A stretch of 64,000 nucleotides of DNA from assembly GCF_027172205.1 (NCBI RefSeq), contig NC_070618.1:8686001-8750000 (forward strand), in the 5' to 3' direction. Position numbers and translations under genes: made by a program. This document shows positions 61,984-64,000 of this stretch, in pieces. Position 1 is the first letter of the stretch; each line of letters begins with the position of its first letter. Below the pieces are notes generated by a model. It saw nothing but the letters and a program-made list of their open reading frames with translations, was not told the DNA's origin and searched no databases. This stretch comes from Podarcis raffonei. Its lineage: Eukaryota; Chordata; Lepidosauria; Squamata; Lacertidae.

Positions 61984-63348
61984 ATGGGTTGGCAGCATTT
62001 TGTTCCTGGAATAAGCCTCTTGTTGCTCAAGCTTACAGGGACATCCCTGTTCCTTGTTTTCAGTAAGTATTGGTCAGGCTTTAGTTCCAAGGCTGCCTTT
62101 CTACTTTCATATTTATTTTCACTTGTCATATCCATCATTCTTATTGTATTCTGTATGCGCCAATGACAATGCCCCCTTAGTGCTGTGAAAAAGTTGAATA
62201 GGAGGTTACTAGGAAAGGAATAAAAATGAAAGCTGCCATTTGATTCTGTACAGTTCTGATCTCGACACCTCAAAAAGGTATGGAAAGGGTCAAGGAACGC
62301 GATCAATAGGCTGCAACAAGCCCCCCATGAGGAAATATTAAAGCGTGATGGACTTTTTACCTTGGGAAAAGGTAAAGGTGAGGGAGGCATCACAAAGGAA
62401 GTAGACAGGGAGAGTTTTTCTCTGGAGCCAAGTGAGGATTCCCAGGTAAGATCCTCCCTCTATTGTGTGGGCAGGTAATCCCTCCCCTACCTGGCCTGGT
62501 CTCCTTGGCAACACTTCCCCCAGGTGGGATTGGACAACTGACTGGGGTAGGCGGAGACCTCCAGGTATCCCACCTGAGGGAAGGCAAAGCCAAGCCTATG
62601 CTGATGGGGCCGCTCCAGATCTAGGGCTGTGCGCGTCCACGCAAAGGGTGCCCCCCGTTTTAAGCGGGGAGTGGTCATTCCTCCCTCTCTCATAACATTG
62701 AAGCACTAAGGGAGCTGAATGGCGGGAAATTCAGAACAGGCAAAAGGAAGTCTTTCTTCATGTGGTGCATAGATAAAACCATGGAAATCATTTTTTGCAA
62801 GATGCTATTATGGCCACAAACCTGGACGGCCTTAAAAGAGGTTTAGTCAGCTTCATGTAAGGTAAGGCTAACAATGACTAAAAGCTATATGGCGGTTGCC
62901 AGGCAACACAAGCGAGGAGTGTGCTGTTGCACTCACATCATGCTTGGGGCCTCCAAAACTAATCTGGTCAGTATGAGAACAGGATGCTGGACCAGCTAGG
63001 CCTTTGCTCTGATCCTGCAAGCTGAGTGCTTCAAAGTGCCTTTGTACACATCCCTCAGTCATCCCTCAGAGCCATCAAGTGACCATTATTATCCCAATAG
63101 TGCAGATAAGGGGCTGACAGAAACAGAGGCTTGCCTAAGGCCATTAGGGGACTTATCATCTGCTCTTAGTGCTTTTGATAACTTGCTCTCCTAGCCGACA
63201 AGGAAATATGACTGGGTGCATGCTGAATTTTAGCAGCCATTTTAAGGAGTGCTCATCAGACAGACGCCATTCCAAATGTTCTTGTTTTCAGTTCCACAGA
63301 TCTTCCCCAGGGGAAACTTCAGCTTCATTCCTGAGGAGAATTATACAG
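61984..63348 (+). CDS. Possible 5' exons of an unrecognised secreted or membrane protein
   Basis: Exon 61984-62062 begins with ATG and encodes a hydrophobic leader (MGWQHFVPGISLLLLKLTG...), ending at GTAAGT in phase 1. Exon 63292-63348 follows TTGTTTTCAG, is open, is 57 bases long, and ends at GTAACA in phase 1. It adds IPQIFPRGNFSFIPEENYT, with two N-glycosylation sequons (NFS, NYT). A CTTTCAG just before the first exon could be an acceptor for a 5' UTR exon. The exon style (leader exon, then a short phase-1 exon) resembles the WAP gene upstream. I do not recognise the protein; later exons would lie beyond the window or have been missed. The first donor also reads as TTTTCAG, an acceptor-like string, so the model is weak. 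Confidence 0.35.
62260..63015 (+). repeat. Ancient dispersed repeat, split
   Basis: Left GTATGGAAAGGGTCAAGG and GACTTTTTACCTTGGGAAAA; right AACAGGCAAAAGGAAGTC, ATGGAAATCATTTTTTGCAA and CTTAAAAGAGGTTTAGTCAG. About 300 GC-rich bases (62396-62698) seem to be inserted between. Falls in the intron of the possible secreted gene. Confidence 0.45.
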
Positions 63349-63856
63349 GTAACACTACAACAGTTCTCTGGGGAATCTCTGAGCTTGTAAAAATAATGAA
63401 GGGAGGTTGTATGGGTTTTGCAAACATTTTCTTGCTGAAAAATGCAATTCTTTTTTTTTCACCGTTTCCGCAACAGTCATCGATCAATGATGATATAGTC
63501 CTGATTTGCTGTCACTCTTATTTGACTTTATTTTGCAGTGAATCAGTAACGCGGTCACATATCCAACCTTGATTGACTACATAGCATTGTGATGTCACAC
63601 GCTATGCACACCCTAATTGGCAAGGCCCAGCCACTGTACTACATCAGAAAGCATTTTCCTCTTTTGAATATGGTGACATCATAATATAGCCAAATGAACA
63701 TCATTCTGTTCATGATGCAGTTCCTGACTGGCTGAAATAATCCATGTGACAGGAAGTAGAGAGAAGCACCAGTCAGTTTGGCAGCGGCGGCAGGGGGGTG
63801 GGGTGGGAAGTGATGCTGAAACAGTTACAGCCAATAGGAAAAAAATGGTTCTTCAC
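63349..63856. other. Unassigned sequence at the right end
   Basis: Nothing recognised after the possible second exon of the secreted gene; the window ends before a third exon is evident. Confidence 0.35.
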
Positions 63857-63945
63857 ATAGCTGTCAACTTTTCCCTTTTCTTGCGAGGAATCCTATTCGG
63901 AATAAGGGAATTTCCCTTAAAAAAAAGGGAAACGTTGACAGCTAT
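63857..63945. mobile_element. Minimal element with ATAGCTGTCAACTT ends
   Basis: ATAGCTGTCAACTTTTCCC ... GGGAAACGTTGACAGCTAT; under 100 bases, nearly only its inverted ends. Confidence 0.75.
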
Positions 63946-64000
63946 TGTTCTTCACCAAACAGGATAGAATAAAAGGAGAATACTTATACAACGCAGGTGG

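Overview
The window is nuclear DNA from a vertebrate, most likely a squamate reptile (lizard or snake). The reasons are split genes of vertebrate type, three BovB (RTE) LINE copies, nine copies of a Sauria-type tRNA SINE, L2, L1 and Rex1-like LINEs, and dense families of short nonautonomous DNA transposons. The species cannot be read from the sequence.

Layout. (1) About 1-10.9 kb, + strand: the last 13 exons of POLR2B, the second-largest subunit (RPB2) of RNA polymerase II, entered part-way through the gene. (2) 10.9-31.2 kb, - strand: the whole coding region of IGFBP7 in five exons, with a CpG-rich first exon and promoter. The two genes lie tail to tail and their poly(A) signals are only about 30 bases apart. 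(3) 31.3-42.9 kb: no host gene seen. It holds stacked transposons, including a 5'-truncated L1 inside a hAT-type element with both target-site duplications readable. (4) 43.0-57.0 kb, + strand: a small secreted WAP (four-disulfide core) gene of six coding exons and one 3' noncoding exon. Its WAP domain is split by a 75-residue His/Lys/Ser-Glu-rich insert. (5) 45.1-47.0 kb, - strand, inside an intron of the WAP gene: an uninterrupted 557-codon reading frame derived from a hAT transposase. It has lost the acidic catalytic residues but keeps the fold landmarks, so it looks like a domesticated host gene. (6) 57-64 kb: repeats, plus two possible exons of another secreted protein at about 62.0 and 63.3 kb.

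POLR2B and IGFBP7 are an ordinary conserved neighbour pair. The WAP gene, the transposase-derived gene and the possible secreted gene are the part that may be specific to this lineage. No operon-like cooperation is implied. Apart from the exons, most of the window is transposon-derived, and nested insertions give a relative order of activity. Product names rest on reading the translations by eye against remembered families; nothing was searched.
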